Assembly (NCBI RefSeq): GCF_020150815.1
Contig: NZ_CP083723.1
Coordinates: forward strand, 3,038,001 to 3,102,000
Reading direction: 5' to 3'
Length of the DNA: 64,000 nucleotides
DNA from: Haloprofundus salilacus
Lineage (GTDB): Archaea; Halobacteriota; Halobacteria; Halobacteriales; Haloferacaceae
The position numbers and the translations under genes are program-made. Within the stretch, counting starts at the first letter, position 1; every line of letters starts with the position of its first letter. This document shows, piece by piece, positions 8,414 to 20,231 of the stretch. The notes beneath the pieces are model-generated. The model was not told the origin of the DNA. It searched no databases and saw nothing but the letters and a program-made list of their open reading frames with translations.

Positions 8414-8465
8414 GTCGGATCGTCACGGTATTTCCGGTCGTCTCGCCGTTTCGCTTCCTCGTCGG

Positions 8466-8915
8466 TCACTCGCCAGTTTTCACCTCCTTTCGACCTGTGA
8501 GCGTCTCTGGGTCGAGGCGGTACTCTCTGAACGTGATCTCCTCGGGCGGCCGGTCGAAGATGTCCACTTCCGGAATCTCGACCGCCCACAGTCCTTGGAC
8601 GGCGCTCGACTCGTAGGACGCCTCGGTCACGTCTTCGAGCGTGCCGGTCGCCACGACGCTTCGCCAACCATCGTCGGTCTGGGCGTGTGCGACGAACGTG
8701 AGGGGCCTGTCGACGACTCCCTCCTTCGTGCTCTCCGGTTGGAACGAGAGTCGAAAGTAGAAGTTCCCCGTCTCCGCGTCGTAGCCGTACGACACCGGCA
8801 CCGTAAACGGTGATTCGTCGACTCCCTCGCCGAAGGAGATGACGCCTGTACCGCCCGTCCCGAGGAACTCGTTCAGTTCCTTCGTGCTCAGTTGCACCCA
8901 GCGGATTCCCTGCAT
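8466..8915 (-). CDS. Pyridoxamine 5'-phosphate oxidase-like flavin-binding protein
   Basis: A 149-residue protein from the ATG at 8915 (MQGIRWVQLSTKELNEFLG). The pattern GTGGTGVISFGEGVDESPFTVPVS followed by GNFYFRLSF matches the split-barrel PNPOx-like family of haloarchaea (FMN or F420 binding). It probably acts as a small flavin-dependent oxidoreductase; the substrate is unknown. It is transcribed divergently from valS. The open frame extends to 9056 but the extra N-terminus does not fit the family and runs into the valS promoter. Confidence 0.8.
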   Translation of the reverse strand: MQGIRWVQLSTKELNEFLGTGGTGVISFGEGVDESPFTVPVSYGYDAETGNFYFRLSFQPESTKEGVVDRPLTFVAHAQTDDGWRSVVATGTLEDVTEASYESSAVQGLWAVEIPEVDIFDRPPEEITFREYRLDPETLTGRKEVKTGE

Positions 8916-9040
8916 ACTATGTGGTACGTCATGGCAACACAAAATCATCCGGTCGCGTCCGTCTCGGCTCCGCGCGGCCGCGATTTCCGTATCCCAACCG
9001 AGGCGTTTAACAGCGGTCCGGGGAGTAGACACGTCCGAGA

Positions 9041-11629
9041 ATGCCCAGTGGAGCATACGACCCGGAGGCCACGGAACGAAAGTGGCAGGAGCGGTGGCTC
9101 GACGAGAACACGTACGACTACGGCGACGCCGCAGTAGACGGGGATACGGTTTTCTCCATCGACTCGCCGCCGCCGACGGTGTCGGGGAGTCTCCACTGGG
9201 GCCACGTGTACGGCTTCACGCTGCAGGACTTCGTCGCCCGCTTCGAGCGGATGCGCGGCGAGAGCGTCTTCTTCCCGTTCGGCTACGACGACAACGGCAT
9301 CGCCTCCGAGCGACTGACCGAGGACGAACTCGACATCCAGCATCAGGACTACGAGCGCCGCGAATTCCAGCAGCTCTGCCGCGAGGTCTGCGCCGAGTAC
9401 GAGTCGGAGTTCACCGAGAAGATGCAGGCGCTCGGTATCTCCATCGACTGGGACCACACCTACCGGACCATCGAACCGCGCGTCCAGCGCGCCTCGCAGC
9501 TCTCGTTCATCGAACTGTACGAGCAGGGTCGCGAGTATCGCCAGCGCGCGCCCGCCATCTGGTGTCCGGAGTGCGAGACGGCTATCTCGCAGGTGGAGAC
9601 CGAGGACGACGAACAGCCGAGCCACTTCCACGACATCGAGTTTCAGGTCACGGATTCGGAGGAGTCGTTCGTCATCTCGACGACGCGACCCGAACTTCTG
9701 CCCGCGTGCGTGGCCGTCTTCGTCCATCCCGACGACGACGAGAACCAGCATCTGGTCGGCGAGGAGGCGACGATTCCGCTATTCGGCCAGTCGGTGCCTA
9801 TCATCGCCGACGACCGCGTCGACATGGAGACGGGGTCCGGTATTGTGATGTGTTGCACGTTCGGCGACCAGAACGACATCGAGTGGTACCAAGCGCACGA
9901 CCTAGACCTCCGCATAGCCATCGACGAGTCCGGCACGCTCACAGAAGTGGCCGACGAGTACGCCGGGTTGGACCGCGACGAGGCTCGCGAGGCCATCGTC
10001 TCGGACCTCGACGACGCCGGCGCACTGCTGGACCGCCGCAGCATCACCCACGTCGTGAACGTCCACGAGCGCTGCGGGACGAGCGTCGAGTTCCTCGTCA
10101 CCGAGCAGTGGTACATCAAACTGCTCGACAAGACTGACGAGTATCTCGAGGCGGGCCGGCAGATGGAGTGGTTCCCTGAGAAGATGTTCACGCGGTACAA
10201 AAACTGGATCGAGGGACTGCAGTGGGACTGGTCCATCTCCCGGCAACGCTCCTCCGGGATTCCGTTCCCCGTCTGGTACTGCGCGGAGTGCGACCACGAG
10301 GTCATCGCCCGGAAAGAGGACCTCCCGGTCGACCCGCTGTCGGACGATCCGCCGGTCGATAGCTGTCCGGAGTGCGGTCACGACGAGTTCGTCGCCGAGG
10401 ACGACGTGTTCGACACGTGGGCGACGTCCTCTTTGACGCCGCTCATCAACGCCGGCTGGGACTGGGACGCCGAGAGCGAGGAGTACGCGATGGAGCACCC
10501 GGAGATCTACCCGTTCAACGTGCGCCCGCAGGGCCACGACATCATCTCCTTCTGGCTGTTCCACACCGTCGTCAAGTGCTACGAGCACACCGGCGAGGTG
10601 CCGTTCGACTCGGTGATGATCAACGGGATGGTGCTCGACGAGAACCGCGTGAAGATGTCCAAATCGCTCGGCAACATCGTCTCGCCCGACGAGGTGTTGG
10701 AGGAGTACCCCGTCGACGCCGCGCGCTACTGGGCCGCCGGGAGCGCCGTCGGCGACGACCTGCCGTACAATGAGAAAGGCATCGTCGCGGGCGAGAAGTT
10801 GCTCCGAAAGCTCTGGAACGCCTCGAAACTCGTCGACAGCCTCACCCCCGAGGAGCGACTCGACCAGCCGGAGCTGAAGGCCATCGACCGGTGGCTGCTC
10901 GCGGAGATGGACGACACCGTCCGCTTCGTCACCGAGAAACTCGAAGCCCGGGAGTTCTCGAAGGCCCGCGACCACCTCCGGAGCTTCTTCTGGCACACGT
11001 TCTGCGACGACTACCTCGAAATCGCCAAAGAGCGCGACGACGAGTCGGCGGCGTACACGCTCCAGACGGCGCACCGTCGCTTCCTCAAACTGTTCGCGCC
11101 GTTCCTTGCGCACATCACCGAGGAACTCTGGCGCGAACTGTACGACGAGCGGAGCATCCACAACACCGAGTGGCCCGAGACGCTCGGTCTGGACGCCGAC
11201 CACGAGGCGGGCGAGACGGCGATGGCCGTCGTCGGCGCGCTCCGCAAGTACAAGAGCGACGCCCAACTGTCGCTGAACGCTTCTATCGACCGCGTCGACG
11301 TGTACGGCAACGTCTCGGGGTTCGAGACGGACATCCAGCGCGTGATGCACGTCGAGTCGCTTTCGACGCTGGACGAGGAGCCTGAAATCGAGTCCGTTGT
11401 CACCGGTATCGACCTCGACTACTCCGTCGTGGGTCCCGAGTACGGCAGTCAGGTACCGGAGATAGAGGCCGGTTTGGAGGTAGGGGAGTACGAAGTCGAT
11501 GGAGAGTCGCTGCGCGTCGCCGACATCGAACTCGGCTCGGAGATGTTCAAGGTTAACCGCGAACGGCGCTACACCGGCGAGGGCGAGATGCTCGAAGCGG
11601 GCGACGCAATCGTCATCGTACAGAACTGA
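9041..11629 (+). CDS. valS: Valyl-tRNA synthetase
   Basis: This class I synthetase charges tRNA-Val. It has 862 residues. The HIGH-type signature is LHWGHVYGF, near residue 54, and the KMSKS signature is VKMSKSLGNIVSPDEVLEEY. Between them lies the editing CP1 domain, with GSGIVMCCTFGDQNDIEWY and two Cys-rich clusters (CPECETAISQ and CAECDHEVI...CPECGHDEF), which probably bind zinc. The anticodon-binding domain follows with WNASKLVDSL. A TTTAA sequence at 9006-9010 lies about 33 bases before the ATG, so the transcript would have at most a very short leader. No Val-rich leader ORF is visible. Confidence 0.96.
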   Translation: MPSGAYDPEATERKWQERWLDENTYDYGDAAVDGDTVFSIDSPPPTVSGSLHWGHVYGFTLQDFVARFERMRGESVFFPFGYDDNGIASERLTEDELDIQHQDYERREFQQLCREVCAEYESEFTEKMQALGISIDWDHTYRTIEPRVQRASQLSFIELYEQGREYRQRAPAIWCPECETAISQVETEDDEQPSHFHDIEFQVTDSEESFVISTTRPELLPACVAVFVHPDDDENQHLVGEEATIPLFGQSVPIIADDRVDMETGSGIVMCCTFGDQNDIEWYQAHDLDLRIAIDESGTLTEVADEYAGLDRDEAREAIVSDLDDAGALLDRRSITHVVNVHERCGTSVEFLVTEQWYIKLLDKTDEYLEAGRQMEWFPEKMFTRYKNWIEGLQWDWSISRQRSSGIPFPVWYCAECDHEVIARKEDLPVDPLSDDPPVDSCPECGHDEFVAEDDVFDTWATSSLTPLINAGWDWDAESEEYAMEHPEIYPFNVRPQGHDIISFWLFHTVVKCYEHTGEVPFDSVMINGMVLDENRVKMSKSLGNIVSPDEVLEEYPVDAARYWAAGSAVGDDLPYNEKGIVAGEKLLRKLWNASKLVDSLTPEERLDQPELKAIDRWLLAEMDDTVRFVTEKLEAREFSKARDHLRSFFWHTFCDDYLEIAKERDDESAAYTLQTAHRRFLKLFAPFLAHITEELWRELYDERSIHNTEWPETLGLDADHEAGETAMAVVGALRKYKSDAQLSLNASIDRVDVYGNVSGFETDIQRVMHVESLSTLDEEPEIESVVTGIDLDYSVVGPEYGSQVPEIEAGLEVGEYEVDGESLRVADIELGSEMFKVNRERRYTGEGEMLEAGDAIVIVQN

Positions 11630-11755
11630 AGAACTGAGGCGGTGACTGTGCAGTTGTCTGTCCGTCCGCACGCGGGCGTTGCGCGCGAACGTCTATTCTT
11701 TCTCTGTCTCACTCCTTCTCTGTCCCTCCGTCCTCCGCTTCCCGTCCTCGACTTC

Positions 11756-12811
11756 CTACAGGTCGACGCCGACCACATCCGCGACGCTGTCGAAGCCATC
11801 GCGTTCCAACAGGTCGAGCAATCCTTCGTTGATGTCGCGGGCGACGCTCGGTCCCTCGTAGACGAGCCCTGTGTACAACTGGACGAGACTCGCTCCGGCG
11901 CGTATCTTCTCGTAGGCGCCCTCCGCGTCGGAGACCCCGCCGACGCCGATTATCGGGACATCGGTCCGGCGGGCGACGAACCGTATCGTCCTCGTCGCGC
12001 GGTTCTCGATGGGCTTGCCGGAGAGTCCGCCGCGCTCCGCTTGGTTCGGATTTCGGAGGGAGGTGGGTCGCTCCGTCGTCGTGTTGGTGGCGACGACGCC
12101 GTCAAGTTCGAGGTCTTCGACGACGGCGAGCGCTTCCTCGATAGCTGGTTCGGGGAGGTCCGGGGAGAACTTCACGAGCAGGGGCGACGCCCCGGCGTCT
12201 TTCAGTGCGCCGAGGATGCGCTCTAACGACTCGCGGTTCTGGAGTTCGCGGAGGCCGGGCGTGTTCGGACTGGAGACGTTGACGACGAAGTAGTCGCCCG
12301 CGTCGGCGACCCGTTCGTAGGTATAGAGGTAGTCCTCGGCGGCCTCGGCTAACGGGGTCGACTTCGACTTCCCGATGTTGATGCCGACCGGCACGTCGGG
12401 GAGTTCGCCCGCGTCGAGTCGTTCGCCCACCGCGTCAGCCCCGTGGTTGTTGAAGCCCATCCGGTTGATGATAGCTTCGTCCTCGGGGAGGCGGAACATC
12501 CGAGGGCGAGGGTTGCCGGGCTGTCGCTCGGCGGTAACGCCACCGACTTCGACGTGGCCGAAGCCGAGCGCGGCGAGAACTGAGGGAATTTCGGCGTTCT
12601 TGTCGAAGCCGGCGGCGACGCCGACCGGGTTCGGAAACGACTCGTCGAACAGGTCGACGCAGAGGCGGGGGTCGTCGACGGCGTAGCGACGCGCGAGGAC
12701 GTTCTCCAGTCGGGTGTGCTGTACGGCGCGGAGCAGTCGGTGGGTCGTCCGGTGAATCGTCTCGGGGGGAAGCGCGAACAGCGCAGGCTTCGTCGCGTCG
12801 TACAGTCGCAT
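11756..12811 (-). CDS. pyrD: Quinone-dependent dihydroorotate dehydrogenase (class 2)
   Basis: This FMN enzyme oxidises dihydroorotate to orotate in pyrimidine synthesis and passes electrons to membrane quinone. It has 351 residues, the class 2 length, with the N-terminal membrane-associating extension (LPPETIHRTTHRLLRA). Core motifs are PNPVGVAAGFDKNAE, VEVGGVTAERQPGNPRPR, INRMGFNNHGADA, VVNVSSPNTPGLRELQ, VKFSPDLPE, NTTTERP and IGVGGVSDAEGAYEKIRAGASLVQLYTG. The ATG at 12811 has an AT-rich TATA-like sequence (12835-12845) at leaderless distance. It acts in the same pathway as pyrC at 43101. Confidence 0.96.
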   Translation of the reverse strand: MRLYDATKPALFALPPETIHRTTHRLLRAVQHTRLENVLARRYAVDDPRLCVDLFDESFPNPVGVAAGFDKNAEIPSVLAALGFGHVEVGGVTAERQPGNPRPRMFRLPEDEAIINRMGFNNHGADAVGERLDAGELPDVPVGINIGKSKSTPLAEAAEDYLYTYERVADAGDYFVVNVSSPNTPGLRELQNRESLERILGALKDAGASPLLVKFSPDLPEPAIEEALAVVEDLELDGVVATNTTTERPTSLRNPNQAERGGLSGKPIENRATRTIRFVARRTDVPIIGVGGVSDAEGAYEKIRAGASLVQLYTGLVYEGPSVARDINEGLLDLLERDGFDSVADVVGVDL

Positions 12812-12892
12812 CGTGTGTACGCTGCCGACGCGTCCGCATTAATCCGCCGAAGGCGTCGCTCGGCGTGTAGGGCTACCGAGATACGTGCGCTC

Positions 12893-13090
12893 TCAGAAGT
12901 CGTGTTCCACTTCGTCCGGGTCGGCTTTCTGGATGATTATCTTGTTGTCGCGAACACGGACGAATACCTCGTCGCCGATCTCAAGACCGGCAACGGCGAG
13001 TTCGTCTTCGTGGAGGTTGACGTGCACGTTGTGGTATTCGCCGTTGTCGTCTTTGGCACCACTCGGGCTGAGCTTCTTTTTCCGGACCAT
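12893..13090 (-). CDS. Small AbrB/SpoVT-like DNA-binding protein
   Basis: A 65-residue protein beginning MVRKKKLSPSGAKDDNG. The middle (HVNLHEDELAVAGLEIGDEVFVRVRDNKIII) has the swapped-hairpin pattern of AbrB/MazE/SpoVT domains, LxxGDEVxVRVxxxxIII. It may bind DNA as a dimer. It is divergent from the MC1 gene. A TATA-like box (about 13115-13125) lies at leaderless distance. No toxin gene is adjacent, so an antitoxin role is not supported. Confidence 0.75.
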   Translation of the reverse strand: MVRKKKLSPSGAKDDNGEYHNVHVNLHEDELAVAGLEIGDEVFVRVRDNKIIIQKADPDEVEHDF

Positions 13091-13331
13091 CGCGGTTGTC
13101 TACTCGAACTTCGCCGTAGGATATACATAAGTGTTGTCTCACTGGCTCCTCGCGTGCGCGCGAACGCAAACGAGGCATCCGAACGGACTCTCAGACGACG
13201 ACGCCGGTTTCTTCGCATCTAATCGCCAGCACGCGCCACGGCGATATTTAAATCTTTCGTCGAATAGTGCTCATTTAGCCGATATATTTATATCAAATCG
13301 TGTGTTCGATTGCCATGGAGACCAGAAAACC

Positions 13332-13640
13332 ATGGTACGTGAAGACGGTAAGCGCAATTTCGCACTTCGAGATTCGAGTGGTACTGAATCGAGCGTGTTC
13401 TCGGGGAACACTCCCCGACAAGCAGCTTTGAAGGCCGCGAGACGGCTCGAACCGGGCAGTTCCGAGGAGGACGCCGACCGGACGGAGCTTCGCCTTCGGG
13501 AGAAAGGGACGGACAAAGTTCACATCTACGACGGGTGGGCGTGGAACGAGACCGCACCCGACAACAAACCCGACTGGATGCCCGACGACATCACCGAGGC
13601 GAACGTCTCGAAGAAAGGCATCGAGCACATCGAAGAGTAG
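13332..13640 (+). CDS. Non-histone chromosomal protein MC1
   Basis: This 102-residue protein belongs to the MC1 family, monomeric DNA-bending proteins of methanogens and halophiles. Recognisable segments are RNFALRDSSGTESSVFSGNTPRQAALKAARR, the block LRLREKGTDKVHIYDGW, and the C-terminal DNA-binding part PDWMPDDITEANVSKKGIEHIEE. The start MVREDGKRNFAL at 13332 gives the family length. A longer frame from 13131 runs through the promoter. Two AT-rich boxes lie upstream (ATATTTAAAT near 13243-13253, and ATATATTTATAT near 13281-13292). The nearer one predicts a start about 17 bases before the ATG, and GGAG lies at 13317-13320. Confidence 0.93.
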   Translation: MVREDGKRNFALRDSSGTESSVFSGNTPRQAALKAARRLEPGSSEEDADRTELRLREKGTDKVHIYDGWAWNETAPDNKPDWMPDDITEANVSKKGIEHIEE

Positions 13641-13664
13641 AGTATTCACGGTCCGGACATCTTT

Positions 13665-13744
13665 TGCGGCCGCTGTTCTCCGACAGGATTTTCTAGCGCG
13701 TGGTCGGAGAGTCAGACGCGCGGCTACCACTCGGCCAGACCGCA
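13665..13744 (-). other. tRNA-like or structured RNA element of unknown type
   Basis: On the minus strand an 80-base segment starts TGCGGTC and ends GGCCGCA, which pair as a 7-base-pair acceptor-like stem with one G-U. The segment GGCCGAGTGGTAGCC directly after it looks like a tRNA D arm. However, the anticodon arm would have a 14-base loop, and there is no T-arm with TTCRA. An alternative 8-base-pair stem pairs 13678-13685 with 13703-13710. It is either a tRNA relic, another structured RNA, or a chance fold in the MC1 downstream region. Confidence 0.2.
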
Positions 13745-13894
13745 CGCGCGACGCGTGGGATGATCGGTCGACCTCCTGCCGTGCGACACTCCTTCGTCGA
13801 GCCGTGGCGCCATTCAGTTGTTTCTCGGTCCGACACTGTCGCGTGTCTCTGACTCTCTCGCGGTGTGAAATCGCATGACGAGGCGCTCTCGGTT

Positions 13895-13914
13895 CGACGG
13901 TCTTTTATGTGACC
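13895..13914 (+). promoter_or_regulatory. rRNA operon promoter P1
   Basis: CGACGG followed by TCTTTTATGTGACC matches the known haloarchaeal rRNA promoter style (TTCGACGG-TTTTATGT). The TATA core TTTTATG is at 13903-13909 and predicts a start near 13932 (TGCGACG). The core is flanked by the short inverted repeat GGTC/GACC (13899-13902 and 13911-13914). Confidence 0.75.
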
Positions 13915-14010
13915 CTCCCATCGCTGGTAATGCGACGGTCGCCCCGTGACGGGGCGGCCGGGGTTGCCCCGAAGTCGTGCACCGCACGAACCCTGTGGCA
14001 ATCCCGAAAC

Positions 14011-14035
14011 AACGCCCTTATATGCTAAGGGCGTT
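14011..14035 (+). promoter_or_regulatory. rRNA operon promoter P2 with 10-bp inverted repeat
   Basis: The TATA core TTATATG (14018-14024) is nested in a perfect inverted repeat: AACGCCCTTA at 14011-14020 and TAAGGGCGTT at 14026-14035. The predicted start is near 14047. It is one of four tandem promoter-like elements upstream of 16S rRNA. Confidence 0.65.
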
Positions 14036-14094
14036 CACGTCGAAGTACGCCAAGGTCGCCGCCGGATATCGATTCCGGGGACGATCGGCATCCG

Positions 14095-14118
14095 ATGCCC
14101 TTAAGTGTATCAGGGCAT
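14095..14118 (+). promoter_or_regulatory. rRNA operon promoter P3 with inverted repeat
   Basis: TTAAGTG (14101-14107) is flanked by ATGCCCT (14095-14101) and AGGGCAT (14112-14118), an inverted repeat in the same arrangement as in P2. The predicted start is near 14130. Confidence 0.55.
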
Positions 14119-14206
14119 TCGGAGGTAATGCGGAAGAAGACACGATGCGATTGCGAGGCCGTTCAATTCGGCCATCAATCGCGGACTGGGTTGAAGCGAA
14201 TCCGAC

Positions 14207-14218
14207 GGGTTTATACCC
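14207..14218 (+). promoter_or_regulatory. rRNA operon promoter P4
   Basis: TTTATAC (14210-14216) lies inside GGGT/ACCC arms (14207-14210 and 14215-14218) and is preceded by TCCGAC as in P1. The predicted start is near 14240, about 200 bases before mature 16S rRNA. Confidence 0.55.
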
Positions 14219-14342
14219 ACAAATCGCCTCCACTCAAGTCCGAAGGAAATGAGGATTCCGCCCCTGCGGTCCGCCGTACAGACGGAATCTGATGTGAGCC
14301 AACGTAGTTCGGTGACACCCGACCGACCGACGGTCTCGTCAC

Positions 14343-14361
14343 CGAACTCGGACCATGCAAT
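14343..14361 (+). other. 16S rRNA processing stem, 5' arm
   Basis: CGAACTCGG (14343-14351) and ATGCAAT (14355-14361) pair with CCGAGTTCG and ATTGCAT in the 3' flank (15953-15970). The stem brings both ends of pre-16S together for the splicing endonuclease. The internal loop ACC/CC does not form the canonical bulge-helix-bulge as neatly as at the 23S stem. Confidence 0.65.
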
Positions 14362-14439
14362 ACCTAAACAACGGTGATTCGCTCTCTTCTTCGAAGAGAG
14401 CAAATCCCGCCACGCCCCCCGGACCTTGTGTCCGGGAGC

Positions 14440-15912
<1,473 letters not shown>

Positions 15913-15952
15913 ACTGACCCGTGACCACCCCGACGTGGGTGGCACACCTTTC

Positions 15953-15970
15953 ATTGCATCCCCGAGTTCG
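15953..15970 (+). other. 16S rRNA processing stem, 3' arm
   Basis: ATTGCAT (15953-15959) and CCGAGTTCG (15962-15970) are complementary to the 5' arm at 14343-14361. The arm lies between the 16S 3' end and tRNA-Ala. Confidence 0.65.
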
Positions 15971-16063
15971 CTGACGACCGCTCTGTCGGTCGGGCACCTT
16001 AGAACTACGTTGGCTCGCAAAGACGCTCCTGCTCTCCGTCGAGATCAAGACGAAAGCAGGAGT

Positions 16064-16135
16064 GGGCCCATAGCTCAGTGGTAGAGTGCCTCCTTTGCAA
16101 GGAGGATGCCCAGGGTTCGAATCCCTGTGGGTCCA
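16064..16135 (+). tRNA. tRNA-Ala (anticodon UGC)
   Basis: A 72-base cloverleaf. The acceptor GGGCCCA pairs with TGGGTCC with discriminator A. The D arm contains AGCTCAGTGGTAGAG, the anticodon arm is CCTCC-TTTGCAA-GGAGG with anticodon TGC, and the T arm contains GGTTCGAATCC. CCA is not encoded. It sits in the 16S-23S spacer as in most archaea. Confidence 0.98.
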
Positions 16136-16278
16136 TGACTCGGACTGAATCGAAGACCGTGTCCCTTAAGTGGGAGACGACACTCGATTCAGATCCGAAG
16201 CAAGAACCGATGCACCACCCCGTGTAAGCGTGGGTGGGAAGGGTTGAACACGTGACCATTCACTCCGGCACGTGTTAT

Positions 16279-16322
16279 GAAACCGTGTGTACGTGCAATC
16301 CAGACGTCCACTGGACCCGTTC
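16279..16322 (+). other. 23S rRNA processing stem, 5' arm with BHB
   Basis: GAAACCG (16279-16285), TACGTGCAATCCAG (16290-16303) and CTGGACCCGTTC (16311-16322) are complementary to the 3' arm at 19329-19373. Between them the central helix ACGT (16304-16307) pairs with GCGT (19341-19344), and the 3-base bulges CCA (16308-16310) and TTA (19345-19347) form a canonical bulge-helix-bulge, the target of the archaeal splicing endonuclease. Confidence 0.8.
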
Positions 16323-16362
16323 ATTGACTTGAACGGATTACAGTGTCCATCACTATACCATC

Positions 16363-19275
<2,913 letters not shown>

Positions 19276-19328
19276 CGCATGAGTATGGTGAAATGAGGTT
19301 TTCAGACGCTGCATTCGTTCGATCGATC

Positions 19329-19373
19329 GAACGGGTCCAGGCGTTTACTGGATTGCACGTATACAACGGTTTC
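19329..19373 (+). other. 23S rRNA processing stem, 3' arm
   Basis: GAACGGGTCCAG (19329-19340), GCGT (19341-19344), bulge TTA (19345-19347), CTGGATTGCACGTA (19348-19361) and CGGTTTC (19367-19373) pair with the arm at 16279-16322. The arm lies in the 23S-5S spacer. Confidence 0.8.
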
Positions 19374-19451
19374 ACAGTCACAGAAAGCCCAATGCAAACG
19401 TCTTGCATGACCGACAGTGGTTTGAGAACGGTTCGATTCCGTTCGTCGGCG

Positions 19452-19572
19452 TTAAGGCGGCCACAGCGGTGAGGCAACACCCGTACCCATCCCGAACACG
19501 GAAGTTAAGCTCACCAGCGTGAACGCAACTACTGGAGTGCGCGAGCCTCTGGGAACACGTTTTCGCCGCCTC
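19452..19572 (+). rRNA. rrf: 5S ribosomal RNA
   Basis: It starts TTAAGGCGGCCACAGCGGTG and contains CCCGTACCCATCCCGAACACG, GGAAGTTAAGC and CACCAGCG, then ACTGGAGTGCGCGAGCCTCTGGG, all typical of haloarchaeal 5S rRNA. The 3' end CGCCGCC pairs with GGCGGCC near the 5' end. The exact 3' base is uncertain by a few positions. Confidence 0.95.
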
Positions 19573-19678
19573 TCACTCATACTTCATTCATCGCCCACCG
19601 AGCGACAGCTCCGTGGGCGATCACTATTTCGAAATACATCGCTATCCTTAAGCGGACCACGACAGTACAAACAGACGC

Positions 19679-19754
19679 GCCAAGGTGGCAGAGTCCGGCC
19701 GAACGCAGCGGCCTGCAGAGCCGCCCATCGCCGGTTCAAATCCGGCCCTTGGCT
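19679..19754 (+). tRNA. tRNA-Cys (anticodon GCA)
   Basis: A 76-base cloverleaf. The acceptor GCCAAGG pairs with CCTTGGC with discriminator T. The anticodon arm is GCGGC-CTGCAGA-GCCGC with anticodon GCA, and the T arm contains CCGGTTCAAATCCGG. It directly follows 5S rRNA, the usual last gene of haloarchaeal rRNA operons. Confidence 0.97.
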
Positions 19755-19933
19755 TTTCCGTATTCCACAGTCGAGGACGACAGTCTGTCAGCGGCTCCGT
19801 AGTTTGGATTGCACCACGCACCTCGTAGCTGTCTGCTGTCGGCCGATTCGTCGATCCAGTACTCTCAGTGGGCGAAGCTTCGTATCCCGAACCGCGCAGT
19901 TCACTCACCGTCACCGAAATCGCAGAGCCGTAG

Positions 19934-20092
19934 GCTTCCGCGGCCTGTCTCGCAGTAAAGTGCCTGTATCGGGTTCCGCTCTCAGCTGTCGAGACGGGGG
20001 GCGCGACGCCCGTCGTCGAGATCGAGGCCGGCGGTGCCCGATTCGAGGTGTCCGGCGTCCGCGACGGGACCGCCGGCGTCTCCCTCGACTGA
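19934..20092 (+). pseudogene. 3' fragment of an unrecognised protein gene
   Basis: In the 477-base gap between tRNA-Cys and the next gene, one frame preceded by a TAG at 19931 has strongly GC3-rich, haloarchaeal-type codons and ends in TGA at 20090-20092. The readable tail includes LYRVPLSAVETGGATPVVE and then EAGGARFEVSGVRDG. There is no start codon with a sensible N-terminus, so it looks like the decayed end of a gene. I do not recognise the family. The rest of the gap (19755-19933 and 20093-20200) shows nothing I can support. Confidence 0.3.
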
Positions 20093-20231
20093 GTTCTCGG
20101 CGACAACTGTCCGGCGGCGACTGTCAGTCGACATGAGGGCGCTCGGATTTGACGTTCGACGCCCCGTCGGATTCCGCTCGACGGGTCTGCGAAAAGTAAC
20201 CGTTATACCCCATCTCTCCTTTGCCAAAACT

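Noticed and set aside
8916-9040. Possible Val-rich leader peptide before valS, as at pheST
   Set aside because: I found no short ORF with a run of Val codons, and valS has its own TATA-like box.
9902-11671. Long minus-strand open frame over valS
   Set aside because: It is the antisense shadow of valS and has no recognisable protein motif.
13131-13331. Longer start for the MC1 protein
   Set aside because: The extension crosses two TATA boxes and is not part of MC1 proteins.
13315-13434. Alternative ORF starting METRKPWY in the MC1 5' region
   Set aside because: It overlaps MC1 in another frame, and the short leader before MC1 explains the ATG by chance.
14381-14401. Hairpin GCTCTCTTC-TTC-GAAGAGAGC in the rRNA leader as a terminator
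   Set aside because: It lies inside the transcribed leader of the rRNA operon, so it is more likely a processing or antitermination element.
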